Part shown: positions 9,484 through 20,153 of the stretch, one piece after another | Layout of the letters: every line of letters starts with the position of its first letter | Numbering within the stretch: the first letter of the stretch is position 1 | NCBI RefSeq assembly: GCF_945873775.1 | Contig: NZ_CAMCEC010000001.1 | Location: 1-64,000 of the forward strand | DNA: 64,000 nucleotides | Reading direction: 5' to 3' | Source of the DNA: an uncultured Treponema sp. | Lineage (GTDB): Bacteria > Spirochaetota > Spirochaetia > Treponematales > Treponemataceae | Made by a program: the position numbers and the translations under genes | Notes under the pieces: model-generated | Seen by the model: only the letters and a program-made list of their open reading frames with translations | Database searches by the model: none | Told to the model about the DNA's origin: nothing

Positions 9484-11907
9484 ATGGATGAGCTTTTTTC
9501 CAACTTAAAAGATTCCCACGAGCCTCTTGCTGCCAGAATGAGGCCCAGAACTCTTGACGAGTACATAGGGCAAGAGCACATCGTAGGCAAAGGAAGACTT
9601 TTAAGAAGGGCGATTGCAGCAGACCAGCTTACATCTGTTATTTTCTACGGGCCTCCAGGAACAGGCAAAACAACACTTGCGCGCGTAATTGCAAACCACA
9701 CAAGTTCAAATTTCATTACGTTGAATGCAGTTCTCACGGGCGTTGCAGATATTAGAAAAGCAATTTCCGATGCAGAAACTCAAAAAAATCTTTATAAAAG
9801 AAAAACAATTTTATTTGTAGACGAAGTTCACCGCTGGAACAAAAGCCAGCAAGACGCTCTTCTTCCCTGGGTAGAAAACGGAACTATAATTTTAATAGGC
9901 GCGACAACAGAAAATCCTTTTTTTGAAGTGAACAAAGCTTTGGTTTCAAGAAGCAGAGTTTTTCAACTCAAGCCGCTTACAAAAACAGATTTGCTCAACG
10001 CCGCAAAACAAACTTTGTCCGACACAGAACGCGGCTATGGAAAATGGAATGTTGAATTTGAAAAAGGCGCACTGGAACATTTAATCGAAACTGCAAACGG
10101 AGACGCAAGAAGCCTTTTAAATGCGCTGGAACTTGCAGTTGAAACAACTCCAAAAAAATGGCCGCCAAGCTTTGGAAGCACAATCTACATTTCAAAAGAA
10201 GCCTGCGAAGAATCAATTCAAAAAAAAGTTGTTCTTTACGACCGCGACGGAGATTACCATTACGACATAATTTCCGCATTTATAAAAAGCCTAAGAGGTC
10301 GAGATCCAGATGCCGCCTGCTACTGGCTTGCAAGAATGGTAAAAGCTGGAGAAGATCCGCATTTTATTTTTCGCCGTATGCTTATTTCAGCTTGCGAAGA
10401 TACAGGGCTTGCAGATCCAAATGCAATTTCAATTGTTGAAAGCTGCGCCGCTGCCTTTGACAGAGTAGGACTTCCTGAAGGCAGATATTTTTTAACACAT
10501 GCGGCTTTATATCTTGCAACTACGCCAAAGTCAAATTCCTCAATGGCATTTTTCGACGCCTTGTCTTCTGTTGAAAAAGAAGATGCTGATGTTCCAAATC
10601 ATTTGCGGGACGCTTCAAGAGATGCGGAAGGATTCGGACACGGAGCTGGCTACCTTTATCCGCACGCTTACAAAGACCACTGGGTTGCCCAGCAATATTT
10701 GCCGGACACTCTTGTTGGAAAAGTTTTCTACACGCCATCAACTCAAGGCTACGAAGCAAAAATCAGAGAAGATATTCTTTCACGTAGGGAAGCACAAATC
10801 GCGTCAATTCTTGAAGATAGCGAAGAAAAAGATTCAGAGCAAATAAACGCAGTTTCTGACTGGTGGAAAGAAGCAGGACATTTTCACGGCTTAAAAAAAA
10901 CTGGAGAAAATCTTACATACACTGCGGAAAATCCAAGAAAAAATTCTGCTCTTGAAAAAAGCGAATCACTTTGGCGGGCAAGACTTGAAACAAACAAGGC
11001 TCAGACTTTGCTTGGAATACGGAACGCAATGACAGATGCCGCCAGCATTTTAAGATTCCACAGATGCCTTGTTGCAAATGCAGATGACGCGCTTCTTTTA
11101 TTCGACCTTATACGAAAAACTCCAGAGGGCTTAGTATGCGGAATATGCAGAACTCCAAACGGAATGCAATCTTTGGCACGCTATGCTTCAACACTTGAAG
11201 AACTAGACCAGCCAAAACTCTGCATAAAAAAAGATACGTTAAGAAATTCGATTGCTGTTTTTGGCGATATAGAATTTGACAGATTTTTTGCCCGTGATAT
11301 TTTTTCCACAAAAGATGACATCGAAGAACTTTGCGTTTCTTTAAGCGACGGATTTTTTGGAACAGAAAAAATAAAGCGCGACATTTCCTTCAGCACAGAA
11401 GAAGTTCAAAACGGAACAAAAGAACTTTTTCCTTTCTTTGAAAAAAATGCGCAAGTTGTAATTTCCCAGAGAATTCCTTGTTCTGGCCAGCATTTGACAA
11501 AGCTGATTGAAGAAACACTTTTTAAAGATAAAACTGAAACTAAAGAAATAAAAAAACTTTTGCAAGAATCTGACCAGGCGGAAAAAGATTTTTTTGAAAA
11601 TATTGCAAACCCGATTTTTTCATGGAATGAAGAAACTGTAAAAAATATTTTTGAGCAAAATAATTTCTCTTGTCTTTACAAGTCCACATTTATTTTAGAA
11701 AAGCGAAAAATCAGCGCACTAGAAACCGAACGTTGGTTTAACGCAGAAAATTCTTCTTACGGAAAATTTATAAAAGACAAACTGGGCAAGGAAAAATTCG
11801 AAAAACTCAAAGAACTTTTTATTCAGGCCGCGGAAAAAAATATTTTCAACTGGAAAACAAAAAATACAATTTTTATAATTTCAGCAAAACAAAAAAATGA
11901 ATCTTAA
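9484..11907 (+). CDS. rarA: RarA/MgsA-like AAA+ ATPase with about 370-aa C-terminal extension
   Basis: [73 protein letters not shown]; RarA core ends near [16 protein letters not shown]. Confidence 0.88.
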   Translation: MDELFSNLKDSHEPLAARMRPRTLDEYIGQEHIVGKGRLLRRAIAADQLTSVIFYGPPGTGKTTLARVIANHTSSNFITLNAVLTGVADIRKAISDAETQKNLYKRKTILFVDEVHRWNKSQQDALLPWVENGTIILIGATTENPFFEVNKALVSRSRVFQLKPLTKTDLLNAAKQTLSDTERGYGKWNVEFEKGALEHLIETANGDARSLLNALELAVETTPKKWPPSFGSTIYISKEACEESIQKKVVLYDRDGDYHYDIISAFIKSLRGRDPDAACYWLARMVKAGEDPHFIFRRMLISACEDTGLADPNAISIVESCAAAFDRVGLPEGRYFLTHAALYLATTPKSNSSMAFFDALSSVEKEDADVPNHLRDASRDAEGFGHGAGYLYPHAYKDHWVAQQYLPDTLVGKVFYTPSTQGYEAKIREDILSRREAQIASILEDSEEKDSEQINAVSDWWKEAGHFHGLKKTGENLTYTAENPRKNSALEKSESLWRARLETNKAQTLLGIRNAMTDAASILRFHRCLVANADDALLLFDLIRKTPEGLVCGICRTPNGMQSLARYASTLEELDQPKLCIKKDTLRNSIAVFGDIEFDRFFARDIFSTKDDIEELCVSLSDGFFGTEKIKRDISFSTEEVQNGTKELFPFFEKNAQVVISQRIPCSGQHLTKLIEETLFKDKTETKEIKKLLQESDQAEKDFFENIANPIFSWNEETVKNIFEQNNFSCLYKSTFILEKRKISALETERWFNAENSSYGKFIKDKLGKEKFEKLKELFIQAAEKNIFNWKTKNTIFIISAKQKNES

Positions 11908-12631
11908 AACTGGCGAAACAATAGAAAATCTCCATATAAAAACTCTTAGACTGATTCAAGGAAAAAAAGAATTTCGGTTTGGAATTGACGCAGTTCTTTT
12001 AGCTGACTTTGCGCGCACAAAAGGAAAATGCAAAATTTGTGATTTGGGAACAGGAACCGGAATAATTCCGCTTTTAATGTCTGAAAAAAATCCAGAGGCA
12101 AATTTTGACTGCATAGAAATTCAAGAAGAATCAGCAGACATGGCAAGCCGAAGCGTGGAGTTAAACAACCTGCAAGAAAAAATCAAAATATTCTGCGCAG
12201 ACATAAAAGAGCCGTTTAAAGTTTTACAAAAAAATTCTTTTGACGCTGTTGTTTCAAATCCACCCTACATAGAAATTTCAAGCGGAAACACAAACAAAGA
12301 CACGCCCCTTTCCATTGCGCGCCATGAAATTTTCTGCACGCTTGAAGACGTAATAAAAACCTCCTCTGCCCTTTTGAAATCCCACGGAAAATTTTTTCTG
12401 ATTCACAAGCCTTTTCGCCTGCCGCAAATTTTTTCCTTGCTTGAAAAATATAAACTTGCGCCCAAAAGAATGAAACTTGTTTTTCCAAATAAAGAAAAAG
12501 AAGCTTCAATGGTGATGATTGAATCTGAAAAATGCGCAAAGCCTTATTTAAAAATAGAAAGCCCCATAATCGTTTACGGCGAAGATGGAAAATACACAAG
12601 CCAAATTGAAAAAATTTACGGACGAAACTAA
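11897..12631 (+). CDS. tRNA1(Val) adenine-N6-methyltransferase-like protein (TrmN6/YfiC family)
   Basis: FGIDAVLLADFA, CDLGTGTGIIPLLM, VVSNPPYIE motifs. Confidence 0.85.
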   Translation: MNLKTGETIENLHIKTLRLIQGKKEFRFGIDAVLLADFARTKGKCKICDLGTGTGIIPLLMSEKNPEANFDCIEIQEESADMASRSVELNNLQEKIKIFCADIKEPFKVLQKNSFDAVVSNPPYIEISSGNTNKDTPLSIARHEIFCTLEDVIKTSSALLKSHGKFFLIHKPFRLPQIFSLLEKYKLAPKRMKLVFPNKEKEASMVMIESEKCAKPYLKIESPIIVYGEDGKYTSQIEKIYGRN

Positions 12632-12639
12632 AAATCAAA

Positions 12640-13569
12640 ATGAGCTACAGAACACTCAATTCATATTTAAAAGAAAAATTCGGATGCAAAGTTTACAAGC
12701 TTTCACTTTCTACTGGATGCACTTGCCCAAACCGCGACGGAACAAAAGGAACTGGAGGCTGCACATTCTGCTCACAAGGAGGTTCTGGAGATTTTGCGAC
12801 GAAACCAGCTCCAATAGAAATTCAAATTGAAGAAGCAAAAAAAAGAGTTGACTCAAAGTTTCCAAAAAGCATACCGTTTGAAAAAAGAAAATACATTGCG
12901 TACTTTCAGTCTTACACAAATACTTACACAGACAAAAACATTACAATAGAAAAACTCAGAGAAATTTTCTTTGGCGCAATCAGCCGGCCGGAAATTGCCG
13001 CGCTTTCAATTGGAACTCGCCCGGATTGCATTCCAGATGAAATTCTTGAACTTCTCCGTGAACTGAATAAAGTAAAACCAGTCTGGATTGAACTGGGGCT
13101 TCAGACAATCCATGAGCAAACTGCAAAAAAAATAAATCGAGGCTACACGTTAAAGGAATTCGAAAACTGTTTTTACAAATTGAAATCAGCAGGAATCGAA
13201 GTCATTGCGCATATAATTCTCGGACTTCCGGGAGAGTCAAAAGAACTTATGCTTCAGACTGTAAAATATCTTTCCGACTTGAATCCTAGGCTCAACGGAA
13301 TAAAAATTCAGCTTCTGCACATTCTTGAAGGAACAAAAATGGCGCAGGAATACAAGGAAAAGCCTTTTAAACTTTTTGAGCTTGAAGAATACTGCGAATT
13401 TGTCTGCGAGTGCTTAAAAATTCTTCCACCTGAAATCGTAGTCCACAGAATAACAGGCGATGGTCCAAAAAAAATTCTGATTGCTCCGCTTTGGTCCGCG
13501 GATAAAAAAAATGTTTTAAATACATTGAAAAAGAACATAGAACGCTTTATTGACAATAAACTGCAATAG
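12640..13569 (+). CDS. TIGR01212/YhcC-type radical SAM protein
   Basis: CTCPNRDGTKGTGGCTFCSQGGSGDF, YFQSYTNTY, GLQTIHEQTAKKINRGY. Confidence 0.88.
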   Translation: MSYRTLNSYLKEKFGCKVYKLSLSTGCTCPNRDGTKGTGGCTFCSQGGSGDFATKPAPIEIQIEEAKKRVDSKFPKSIPFEKRKYIAYFQSYTNTYTDKNITIEKLREIFFGAISRPEIAALSIGTRPDCIPDEILELLRELNKVKPVWIELGLQTIHEQTAKKINRGYTLKEFENCFYKLKSAGIEVIAHIILGLPGESKELMLQTVKYLSDLNPRLNGIKIQLLHILEGTKMAQEYKEKPFKLFELEEYCEFVCECLKILPPEIVVHRITGDGPKKILIAPLWSADKKNVLNTLKKNIERFIDNKLQ

Positions 13570-13578
13570 GAATAAAAT
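13550..13578 (+). promoter_or_regulatory. sigma70-type promoter of gap
   Basis: TTGACA (13550-13555) - 17 bp - TAAAAT (13573-13578), overlapping the stop of the upstream gene. Confidence 0.7.
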
Positions 13579-13617
13579 AGTTATTATAGAATAATTTATT
13601 CAAGGAGTTAACTTACC

Positions 13618-14685
13618 ATGGTTAAAGTTGCTATTAACGGTTTCGGCCGCATTGGTCGCCTTGCATTCCGCCAGATGTTTGAAGCTGACGGATATGAAGT
13701 AGTTGCTATCAACGATCTTACAAGCCCAAAAATGCTTGCTCACCTTCTTAAATATGATACAGCACAGGGTGGATTCATGGGAAAAATTGGTGAAGGAAAA
13801 CACACAGTTTCTCACATTGATGACGTTCTTGCTGAAGACGGAAAAACTGTAAAAGAACCAGGTGCTATCGTTGTAGACGGAAAGAAAATCACAATCTACA
13901 AGGAAGCTAACGCTGCAAATCTCCCTTGGGGAAAAATCGGTGTTGATGTAGTTCTTGAATGCACAGGTTTCTATGTATCAAAGGCAAAATCACAGGCTCA
14001 CATTGATGCTGGTGCTAAGAAAGTTGTAATTTCAGCTCCTGCTGGAAACGACCTTCCGACAATCGTTTACAATGTAAACCACAAAACTCTTACAAAGAAC
14101 GACAACATCATTTCTGCTGCTTCTTGTACAACAAACTGCTTGGCTCCAATGGCTAAAGCTCTTAACGACTATGCTCCAATCCAGAGCGGAATCATGTCTA
14201 CAATCCACGCTTACACTGGCGACCAGATGATTCTTGACGGTCCACAGCGCAAAGGTGACCTCCGCCGTTCACGCGCAGGTGCTCAGAATATCGTTCCTAA
14301 CTCAACAGGCGCTGCAAAGGCTATCGGCCTTGTAATTCCTGAATTGAACGGAAAATTGATTGGTTCAGCTCAGCGTGTTCCAGTTCCAACAGGATCTACA
14401 ACAATCCTTACAGCTGTAGTTAAGGGCAAAGATGTAACAAAAGAAGCTATCAATGCTGCAATGAAAGCTGCTGCAACAGAATCTTTCGGATACAACGAAG
14501 ACGAAATCGTTTCTTCTGACGTAATCGGAATGAGATTTGGTTCTTTGTTCGATGCAACACAGACAATGGTTTCTAAGATTGCAGATGACCTCTATGAAGT
14601 ACAGGTTGTTTCTTGGTACGACAATGAAAACAGCTACACATCACAGATGGTAAGAACAATCAAATACTTTGCAGAAAACTGCTAA
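13618..14685 (+). CDS. gap: Glyceraldehyde-3-phosphate dehydrogenase
   Basis: [57 protein letters not shown]. Confidence 0.97.
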   Translation: MVKVAINGFGRIGRLAFRQMFEADGYEVVAINDLTSPKMLAHLLKYDTAQGGFMGKIGEGKHTVSHIDDVLAEDGKTVKEPGAIVVDGKKITIYKEANAANLPWGKIGVDVVLECTGFYVSKAKSQAHIDAGAKKVVISAPAGNDLPTIVYNVNHKTLTKNDNIISAASCTTNCLAPMAKALNDYAPIQSGIMSTIHAYTGDQMILDGPQRKGDLRRSRAGAQNIVPNSTGAAKAIGLVIPELNGKLIGSAQRVPVPTGSTTILTAVVKGKDVTKEAINAAMKAAATESFGYNEDEIVSSDVIGMRFGSLFDATQTMVSKIADDLYEVQVVSWYDNENSYTSQMVRTIKYFAENC

Positions 14686-15028
14686 TTATAGCTAGTTTTT
14701 GAAGTGAAAGGGCATTCTGAAATATGGATGTCCTTTTTTGTTTTTAAAGTATTTGATTGTTCTTTCATATTTAATTTGTCGCAAACTCTTCGAGTTATGC
14801 TCCGGCACAATGCTACGCACTTGCTTGCATTGTGGGTTATCACAATCAAATACTTTGCAGAAAACTGCTAATTATAGCTAGTTTCTGTAGTGAAAGGGCA
14901 TTCTGAAAATGGATATCTTTTTTGTTTTTAAAGTATTTGACTGTTCTTTCGTATTTAAATTGTCGCAAACTCTTCGAGTTATGCTCCAGCACAATGCTAT
15001 AAATTTGCTTGCATTATAGAACAGTTAA
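14656..15028 (+). repeat. Tandem duplication, period about 186 bp, covering the 3' end of gap and its terminator
   Basis: ACAATCAAATACTTTGCAGAAAACTGCTAATTATAGCTAGTTT at 14656 recurs at 14842; downstream hairpin, TCGCAAACTCTTCGAGTTATGCTCC and ACAATGCTA segments are also duplicated with a few changes. Confidence 0.9.
14703..14741 (+). terminator. Rho-independent terminator of gap
   Basis: AAAGGGCAT ... ATGTCCTTT stem (one G-U pair) followed by a T-run. Confidence 0.65.
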
Positions 15029-15100
15029 GTATTTTCTTTTGTGCTAAAAAATAGGCAAATCCAGAAAAAATCCTAAATTTGCCTAAAAAAATCAAATTTC

Positions 15101-16123
15101 CTATTTTTTATAATTTTTATACCACTTTGCGAATGCGTCTAAGCCTTGTTCCAAAGTGGTTGCAGGTTTAAAGCCAAAGTCTTTTTCAAGTTCTGTAACA
15201 TCTGCGAATGTCTGGTAAACATCACCTGGCTGCATTGGCAAAAGTTCCTTTTTTCCTGGTTCAGAAATTATATTTTCTTTTATAAGGCAATTTTCAAGGA
15301 TTTCCACAAAGCGCATAAGGCTTTCAGGCTTGCTGTTTCCAATGTTATAAATCTTGTAGAATGCACCGTCGTCTGTAGCCTCTGGAGTTTTTTGCATAAC
15401 TGCACGAACGCCTTTCACAATATCGTCAACAAAAGTAAAATCGCGGTACATATCACCGTTGTTGTAAATCTGAATCGGCTCGCCTTTTACAAGTTTGTTT
15501 GTAAATTTAAAATATGCCATATCAGGGCGTCCCATAGGACCATAAACTGTAAAAAATCTTAAGCCCGTGCATGGAATTTTATACAGTTTTGAATATGCGT
15601 GCGCAAAAAGCTCATTGCTTTTCTTTGTTGCCGCATACAGTGAAACTGGATTATCAACCTTATCTTCTGTTGAATATGGAACTTTTTTGTTTGAACCATA
15701 AACGCTGCTTGAAGAGGCAAAAACCAGATGCTCAACTGGATTGTGCCGACAACATTCAAGGATATTGTAAAAACCTATCATATTTGAATGGATATATGCG
15801 TCAGGATTATCAATTGAATAGCGAACTCCAGCCTGAGCCGCAAGATTTACAACAACAGCTGGCTTATATTTTTCAAAAAGCGAATCCATCAATGATTTGT
15901 CCGCAATATCGCCTTTTACAAATGTAAAATCTTTTTTCAACGCAGAAAGCATATCAAGCCGTTCCTGCTTTAAAGAAACATCGTAATAGTCAGTTATGCA
16001 GTCAATTCCTACAATTTTTATGCTGGAAACATTTTCCAAAAGATTCTTACACAAAAAACTTCCAATAAATCCAGCCGCGCCGGTAACAAAAACAGTTTTA
16101 TTTTCCAAAGAAATATTTGCCAT
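15101..16123 (-). CDS. NAD-dependent epimerase/dehydratase (UDP-glucuronate 4-epimerase-like)
   Basis: FVTGAAGFIGSFLCKNLL, ASSSSVYGSNKKVPYS, YAATKKSNELFAHAY, LRFFTVYGPMGRPDMA. Confidence 0.88.
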   Translation of the reverse strand: MANISLENKTVFVTGAAGFIGSFLCKNLLENVSSIKIVGIDCITDYYDVSLKQERLDMLSALKKDFTFVKGDIADKSLMDSLFEKYKPAVVVNLAAQAGVRYSIDNPDAYIHSNMIGFYNILECCRHNPVEHLVFASSSSVYGSNKKVPYSTEDKVDNPVSLYAATKKSNELFAHAYSKLYKIPCTGLRFFTVYGPMGRPDMAYFKFTNKLVKGEPIQIYNNGDMYRDFTFVDDIVKGVRAVMQKTPEATDDGAFYKIYNIGNSKPESLMRFVEILENCLIKENIISEPGKKELLPMQPGDVYQTFADVTELEKDFGFKPATTLEQGLDAFAKWYKNYKK

Positions 16124-16300
16124 AAAATAAGTATAGAACTTTCAGTTAAAAAAGTATAGAGTTTTTAAATCATGATAAAACCGAAATAATTTTTCTTGCG
16201 GCAGAAAAAAATAAAAAAAACTCGGCTTATTCACAAAATCAATGTAGAACTGCCCTCTTTTTATGCTATAATATTATAAATTCCAATTCATGAGGTTTTT

Positions 16301-17299
16301 ATGACTTACGTCTATGTTCTGGTTTCCGGCAAAAATGACTTATATTACGAGCAGGCTTTGATGTCAACTTATTCTCTGCGGAATCTTATGCCGGACGCAA
16401 ACGTAGTTCTTCTTGTTGACAACAAAACCGAAGATTCAATAAATTCAGATTTCCTAAAACGTGCAGAAATCAAAAAATATGTTTCAAAAATAATTTCTGT
16501 CCAGTTTGATGAAAAAGTTTCCAATGTGGAACGCTCGCGCCTAATAAAAACTTCAATTCCAGAATATGTTGATGATGATTTTTTGTACATCGACTGCGAC
16601 ACAATAATTGCGGATGACCTTTCAGAGATTGAAAAAATTCCGTACAAAACAGCCGGAATTTTAGACGGACACGTAATGCTGAATGAGCATATCCACAAAA
16701 AATACTTTTTGGTGCGCGACAAAAAACTCGGGTTTCATGGAACAGAAGCCGCGGATTGCAATATAAACGGCGGAGTTATTTTTGCCCGAAAATGTGAGGA
16801 ATCAAAAAATCTTTTTAAGTCATGGAACGAAGCGTGGAAATATTCTGCGTATCAAAAACATGATTTTCACGATCAGAGCGCGCTTAACGAGGCTAATTAC
16901 AGAACAGGATTAAAAATGCAGCTGCTGGACGGAGAATGGAACTGTCAGCCAAGCCACGGCGGATTGGCGTTTCTAAAAAATGCAAAAATCATCCATTATT
17001 ATTCCAGCGAATTTTCAGGAAAAAACTACATTCCTTATTACAAACTTGCGGACAAGGAACTTCAAAAACGGATAAAAACTGAAGGAAAAATTCCAGACGA
17101 CATAAAAAAAATGATAGATGACCCGAAATTTCAGTTCAATAAAGTCCACTTGATAAACGACCAAAGAATTGTAAGCATTATGCAAAGCCCGATTATATTC
17201 ACTTTTGCAGACATAAAAGCAAAAATGCCGTGGCTATTTGATTTTATTGAGGCGCAATTCTCTTTTTTAAGGAAAATAGGAAAAAAACTAAAAAAGTAG
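16301..17299 (+). CDS. Glycosyltransferase (GT8-like)
   Basis: DDDFLYIDCDTIIADDLSEI (DxD), DCNINGGVIFAR, DQSALNE. Confidence 0.75.
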   Translation: MTYVYVLVSGKNDLYYEQALMSTYSLRNLMPDANVVLLVDNKTEDSINSDFLKRAEIKKYVSKIISVQFDEKVSNVERSRLIKTSIPEYVDDDFLYIDCDTIIADDLSEIEKIPYKTAGILDGHVMLNEHIHKKYFLVRDKKLGFHGTEAADCNINGGVIFARKCEESKNLFKSWNEAWKYSAYQKHDFHDQSALNEANYRTGLKMQLLDGEWNCQPSHGGLAFLKNAKIIHYYSSEFSGKNYIPYYKLADKELQKRIKTEGKIPDDIKKMIDDPKFQFNKVHLINDQRIVSIMQSPIIFTFADIKAKMPWLFDFIEAQFSFLRKIGKKLKK

Positions 17300-17319
17300 C
17301 AAAACGTCAAGCCAGATTT

Positions 17320-19287
17320 TTATTTGTATCCGTCTGGCTTTTCCATTTCGTCAGAATCTTGTGTTGGCTCATATTTTTTGCGTTTTACAAATCCGCTGTC
17401 AAAATAGAAAGTTACAGCCTTGCATTCGGAGCGGACTTCGTCAATTTCATCGCGCACAAGAATTTTTGCGCCAGGATAAACAGTTCCGCTTGCATTGACA
17501 CAGCCAACAACTTTCAGCTCCCTGTTATGAGCATTGATTTCGTTGATTTCTGTTGTCATTTTTTCGCTTGAATCCATCAAGTCAACACGCTGATTTCTTA
17601 AGTTCGCAAGTGTTTCTTCCTTTTCTTTTGGAAGCGAACGGCGCACTTTTTTCTGGTTTTCCAAAGTTGAAATATTCAAGTCAACTTCTTCAAGCTGCTT
17701 AACAACATTTGACTGCATTTCCTGAAGCTCCTGCAGTCTAAGCTTTGCCTTGGGATCAAAACCAACTTCAAGGATTGTTTCAATTCCGCCGCCAGAAGAG
17801 CCGATGTTCTTTGCTGTAATTTCCTCTGTAGCAAAAAGATGACCACCAATAATAGAAGCACGCTTTCCCTTTAAGAGGATTTTTTTCATCGCAGTAACAT
17901 TGCTATTCATGATATTGTCATTTACAACAACATATTCTTCCGCTGTAACTTTTACATTCTGAAGGAATCTTGCCCAGACTGATTTGCTTGTAATTATCTC
18001 GCCTTCATCGCGGCCCATCACACCTTGAGAAATAACAATATCACCGCCAGCTTCAATATGGCAGTTTCCAACAGAACCGTAAATTTCTATGTTTCCGTCA
18101 GCCTTTATGCTGAATCCGTCTTCAACGTTTCCGCGGCAAACAACAGTTCCCATGTAAGTGATATTTCCTGATTTGATGTTGACGCCTGGAACTTCGTAAA
18201 CTTCTTCAACTGTAATTTTGTCGCCAACCAAAGTTACGTTTCCGTTTTTCTCTGCGATAACAGTGCGTCCGTCTGAATCAAGCTTTGTGTTCTGCCCAAG
18301 AGGAATCGGAATATCTTTTCCGTTTTTTGCTTCAAGATAACGGCCAAGAATAGTTTTTCCGCCCTTTCCGCGCTGAGGAAGAACTTTTACCGCCAAAGGC
18401 TGGCCGACAACAACATTCTGAATAAGGTTAAGCTCCTTAAAGTCAACCTGGCCATTCGCAGTTTCCTTCAGTCTGAGTTTTGTCTTGTCAGTTTCAAATT
18501 TATAATCAATGTACGCGTCAGTGCCGTTGACAGGAAGAATCGCAGTCGCAACTTCGTAAGGCATATTATAAATCGGATTGTCAACAAACGAAATTATTTT
18601 GTCGTCTTCAATTCCGGCGACAACGCCTTGCGTCTTTAAAGCATTCTTTATATTCTCTGCGGAAATTTCAGAGCCGCCTTGAGACGGAGGTGAAACAGTA
18701 ATGGTTGCCTGCATTTCATCCTTGGAAATATCAACAGCCATAACAGCATCTCCTGCCGCAACATGGGTAAATGTACCGGCTTCAACATAACTGTTGTCAG
18801 TGCCTTCTTCCGCAAGTTTCTTTAAAAGCTTTTCATCAAGCGAAGTATTATCCGGCCGCCGGGCTTCATTAATAAGGTCTGACGCGGAAACTGGCGTTCC
18901 AGAGCCTTTTGGCAACGTAACTTTTACAAATATGCGCGAGCCAAACCTATGCACATAGAACATTCCGTCAACTCTTTCATTTTCAGCATTTCTTGCGCTA
19001 GCCTGTTCTCCAGCAAGGGAAGCTGCTTCTTTTTCTTTTTTCTGACGGATTACAGTAGGATTTTCATATACGCGGATTCTCCAAGGCTTTTTCATAAGAC
19101 CAATAATGCCCTGGCTTCCTCTTTCTATAACTTCATATTCAAGGTTGTTTTTTTTTGAATCAAGCTGAACAGCAGCATCATCAAGACACTCATCCAATGT
19201 GTCTGCGCGGACTTCAACAGTGTGAATGTCCTTGTCAAACGCAAGCTGCTTTTCCATGTCTATTCTAAGCTTGTCAAGAGTTACCAT
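17320..19287 (-). CDS. FapA / DUF342 family protein
   Basis: Repeated VKSGNITYMGTVVCRGNVEDGFSIKADGNIEIYGSVGNCHIEAGGDI beta-helix-like segments typical of DUF342, followed by coiled coil. Confidence 0.85.
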   Translation of the reverse strand: MVTLDKLRIDMEKQLAFDKDIHTVEVRADTLDECLDDAAVQLDSKKNNLEYEVIERGSQGIIGLMKKPWRIRVYENPTVIRQKKEKEAASLAGEQASARNAENERVDGMFYVHRFGSRIFVKVTLPKGSGTPVSASDLINEARRPDNTSLDEKLLKKLAEEGTDNSYVEAGTFTHVAAGDAVMAVDISKDEMQATITVSPPSQGGSEISAENIKNALKTQGVVAGIEDDKIISFVDNPIYNMPYEVATAILPVNGTDAYIDYKFETDKTKLRLKETANGQVDFKELNLIQNVVVGQPLAVKVLPQRGKGGKTILGRYLEAKNGKDIPIPLGQNTKLDSDGRTVIAEKNGNVTLVGDKITVEEVYEVPGVNIKSGNITYMGTVVCRGNVEDGFSIKADGNIEIYGSVGNCHIEAGGDIVISQGVMGRDEGEIITSKSVWARFLQNVKVTAEEYVVVNDNIMNSNVTAMKKILLKGKRASIIGGHLFATEEITAKNIGSSGGGIETILEVGFDPKAKLRLQELQEMQSNVVKQLEEVDLNISTLENQKKVRRSLPKEKEETLANLRNQRVDLMDSSEKMTTEINEINAHNRELKVVGCVNASGTVYPGAKILVRDEIDEVRSECKAVTFYFDSGFVKRKKYEPTQDSDEMEKPDGYK

Positions 19288-19295
19288 AAGACCTC

Positions 19296-20093
19296 TTAAA
19301 AAATTCCTTTGCGGACACTTGTAAGTTTTGCACGCAAACGCAAATTCGCCTTTGAATGAAGCTGGCTTATGCGGCTTTCGCTTACATTAAGAACCTGGCC
19401 AATTTCTTTAAAAGACAAATCCTCGTGGTAATAAAGAACAATCACCATTTTTTCATTTTTAGGAAGTTCGTTTATAGCTTGAATTATAACTCTGCGGATT
19501 TCTTCGCGTTCAACAATGACATCAGGATTAAGACTGTTCGGAGCTTCAATGCTGTCCCCAATTGAAACGTGCTCGCTCTCATCCCCAGAATACCAAACAT
19601 CGTTCAGTGAAAGCACACTTGTTCCGCTTACCTTCATAACAGCCGACTGATATTCAGCTTCTGTCATGTTCATGGCTTTTGCAATTTCCGCATCAGAAGC
19701 CGTACGTCCCAGTTTAGACTCAAGCTCAACAATCGTGTCTTCTATCTCGCGGGATTTTTGACGCACAGAACGCGGAACCCAGTCCAATTCCCTAAGCTCA
19801 TCAAAAATTGCGCCTCTTATGCGTGTTGTTGCGTAAGTCTTGAATTTTACGCCTTTGTCAATGTCAAATTTATTTATTGCATCCAAAAGCCCAAACTGTC
19901 CAAAGCCAACAAGGTCGTCAAATTCCACGCTGTCTGGCATTCCTGTAGAAACTCGTCCTGCAACCCATTTTACAAGGGGCATATACTGACGGATTAAACG
20001 GTCTCTTATTGCGACAGATTTGCTTTTTTTATACTCACGCCAAAGTTCGGCTTCTTCGTTTTCATCTAAAATTTGATTTGCCATGTATCCCAC
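19296..20093 (-). CDS. fliA: RNA polymerase sigma-28 factor (FliA/WhiG family)
   Basis: YMPLVKWVAGRVSTGMPDSVEFDDLVGFGQFGLLDAINKFD, ATTRIRGAIFDELRELDWVPRSVRQKSR, LSFKEIGQVLNVSESRISQLHSKA. Start could also be ATG at 20084. Confidence 0.95.
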   Translation of the reverse strand: MGYMANQILDENEEAELWREYKKSKSVAIRDRLIRQYMPLVKWVAGRVSTGMPDSVEFDDLVGFGQFGLLDAINKFDIDKGVKFKTYATTRIRGAIFDELRELDWVPRSVRQKSREIEDTIVELESKLGRTASDAEIAKAMNMTEAEYQSAVMKVSGTSVLSLNDVWYSGDESEHVSIGDSIEAPNSLNPDVIVEREEIRRVIIQAINELPKNEKMVIVLYYHEDLSFKEIGQVLNVSESRISQLHSKANLRLRAKLTSVRKGIF

Positions 20094-20153
20094 ACCCTTG
20101 CTAGAAAACCTTTAGAAGTTTCTTTTCCAAAGATTTTCGTTAATATCCCCATA

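Noticed and set aside
13618-14685. Horizontal transfer of gap because of distinct codon usage (GCT/GTT-rich)
   Set aside because: Biased codons fit high expression of a glycolytic gene; no mobile-element context upstream.
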